64,000 nt of DNA from Euonymus europaeus (lineage: Eukaryota > Streptophyta > Magnoliopsida > Celastrales > Celastraceae). The notes under the pieces were generated by a model. It was not told where the DNA came from. It saw only the letters and a list, made by a program, of their open reading frames with translations, and did no database searches. Below, piece after piece: positions 62,501-64,000 of this stretch. Numbering within the stretch: the first letter of the stretch is position 1; every line of letters begins with the position of its first letter. The translations under genes and the position numbers were made by a program. The stretch spans positions 124,001-188,000 of the forward strand of contig OY756973.1 of assembly GCA_963580455.1 (NCBI GenBank), given 5' to 3'.

Positions 62501-63072
62501 GAGATTACGCCGATAGTTACCTCAGGAAGAAGTACTTTCCAAATCGCATCGAGTCTAAAAAAGATGAGAATGCCGAAGATTCGGCTTAAGCGGTTACGGT
62601 AAGAAAGTCTATTAGCATAGAAAAGAAGGAAGAAGATGCTCTTAGGAAGAATACGAGCGCATCTCTTACTGAATCGTGCGCTTGAAAGCAAGAAATCGGG
62701 ACAATGCAACTATAGGCCATGCGAGCTAGCCAGGCCTCTTTCTATTCCTCGCTAATTCAACTAGTTCAGTTCTCTTTGCCGTTAGCCGGGAATGAACTAG
62801 CCGCCTAGCCTAGAGGAAATGGGTGTCAAGCCTATAAGTCAAGTACGCAAGAAGAGTTTATAGGCGAAGACACTCTCAGTCGAAGGTAGGGTCCTAGCTT
62901 GAGGGTCAATCGAATAGATAGAAGATCTAGCGCCTTGGTCAGAGAGAATAGGATGGATATAGGGGAAGAGCAAGGGCCTATTAGAGTAGTCCTACAAAGC
63001 ATATTAAATTGAAGTAGTATAGGCGAACAAAGCGCAGCCTATTGTAGCAGAAGGAAGAAGGCCAAAACCTAC

Positions 63073-63324
63073 ATGCACAATCTATACACGGATAGGGGCA
63101 CAAAAAGGGAAACACTTAGAAATTTCCTACTGGATTGCTTGCGTACTCTTGGGGTTAGGACTGGTAAGGAAAACCAGCAAGGAGGAAAGAAAAATCAGGG
63201 ACAAGGGCGTACGTTGGGAGAGCTACTTCGTTCCTATGCCCTATATTCTGTCTCGAGCGCTATCAAGAAAGAGAGACTGAAAGACACACTTCTTCACATG
63301 ATTGTAGCGATCTTATTCCATTGA
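63073..63324 (+). CDS. Unrecognised 83-residue basic open frame
   Basis: The frame begins MHNLYTDRGTKRETLRNFLL and has a basic, Gly- and Gln-rich middle (ENQQGGKKNQGQGRT) followed by amphipathic segments (LGELLRSYALYSV, KKERLKDTLLHMI). It ends at a TGA at 63322-63324. The composition is protein-like, yet I recognise no family and no neighbouring gene supports it. It may be a chance opening or a fragment of a transferred gene. Confidence 0.2.
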   Translation: MHNLYTDRGTKRETLRNFLLDCLRTLGVRTGKENQQGGKKNQGQGRTLGELLRSYALYSVSSAIKKERLKDTLLHMIVAILFH

Positions 63325-64000
63325 TAAATAATATATCTTTATTTAAGAGAAAACGCTTTGGTTCAGAGCTTGAATCAGAATATCCTTCAGTCACTCCAGG
63401 TGAGAAGTTCGGCTAAGCCGGAAAGATAGATTACCCTCTTGATTTACTTTAGGACTGAAAGAAGCCGGTAGCAAAGGTAGTTTACTTGTTTCTTTTATAG
63501 AATAAGGAAGTGGCAGCAGTGCTTTATATAACAACACTGCTTTTAGGTCTTCGTTACTTCTGCTTAATGAAAGGACTTCTCTTTCTCGCTTTCTAGGTTT
63601 CGGAATAGAAGAGGCAGTTCTTGTGAACGACTCCGATGCTATTGCTATTTAAGAAGAAGAAGACGTTGGAGGAGCTGCTAAGATCCGCAGTCGATTTAGC
63701 TCTTTTAGGAAGAGACATTTCTTAATAGGATGATGCTGGAACTGGATTTCCTACATTTCATGACCGCGATTCAGATAAGATAGATGGAACTACCACGACT
63801 ACCTCAAAAAGGTGTATGCACGGGTTGAAAGATGGAATTCACTTTTTCTTCGGAGGAAAGAATGTGTAACTATAAGCTTGAGTCAAGTTGGGTTGGGCTC
63901 CCGTCCTACTCATATGAGATGAATGAAAAAGCCCGCTCTATTGAATATAAAAATTGAAAGCTAAGGCGATTTCCTTTTCAAAAAATGGTTTTTGAAAGAT

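Larger units (their letters stand above)
58931..64000. other. Spacer to the window end, no recognisable genes
   Basis: No known gene was found. A diverged repeat copy lies at 59467-59525. The region around 60.2-61.3 kb has several open frames of 65-98 codons on both strands, some rich in Ser, Pro, Glu and Lys, without a family match. An 83-codon frame at 63073-63324 is listed separately. The window ends in similar spacer. Confidence 0.5.

Noticed and set aside
1..64000. CRISPR arrays, bacterial operons, ribosome-binding sites or phage genes
   Set aside because: No regularly spaced identical repeats with unique spacers and no bacterial gene organisation were seen. The window is plant organellar in character.
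1..64000. Plant mitochondrial promoter motifs (CRTA and CATAAGAGA types)
   Set aside because: Near matches such as AATAAGAGAG around 5104 occur but are expected by chance in AT- and purine-rich spacer, and none sits just upstream of a recognised gene.

Overview
This window looks like a gene-poor stretch of a seed-plant mitochondrial genome, most likely a flowering plant. The evidence is a native-type mitochondrial trnE-UUC, a plastid-derived trnH-GUG of the kind angiosperm mitochondria use, a 45-codon piece of mitochondrial atp1, remnants of trnS-GCU, rrn5 and rrn18, and decayed nuclear LTR retrotransposons in long spacer DNA full of short degenerate repeats. I cannot name the species. A nuclear copy of mitochondrial DNA is a less likely alternative.

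Layout: a Ty1/copia reverse-transcriptase relic lies at about 245-471. Spacer follows, with a trnS-GCU 3' fragment at 6419-6453. trnH-GUG (minus, 10163-10236) and trnE-UUC (plus, 12656-12727) are the only two genes that look intact. From 12.7 to 27.2 kb I see spacer with a pentanucleotide array, an AT-rich palindrome and many short open frames. A second copia relic (RT, RNase H and polypurine tract) fills 27178-28355. At 30.3-33.4 kb, a 135-bp minus-strand atp1 fragment abuts a 2.9-kb plus-strand Ty3/gypsy polymerase region of the Tat type, with RT, two RNase H-like domains and integrase. It carries a few frameshifts and one internal stop.

The remaining 30 kb has no recognisable intact gene. 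It holds a decayed 5S rRNA 3' half (35967-36022), a short rrn18 5'-end match (40191-40217), a diverged repeat block (46.9-47.9 kb), a 38-bp tandem duplication (48.9-49.0 kb) and a hairpin-rich segment (57.9-58.9 kb). A short interspersed motif with core GAATCAGCTGCT recurs on both strands.

There is no operon or pathway here. The two tRNAs serve organellar translation; everything else recognised is relic DNA of mitochondrial, plastid or nuclear origin. I did not find a convincing new functional system. The most unusual items are the atp1/retroelement junction, the interspersed motif family and the hairpin cluster.
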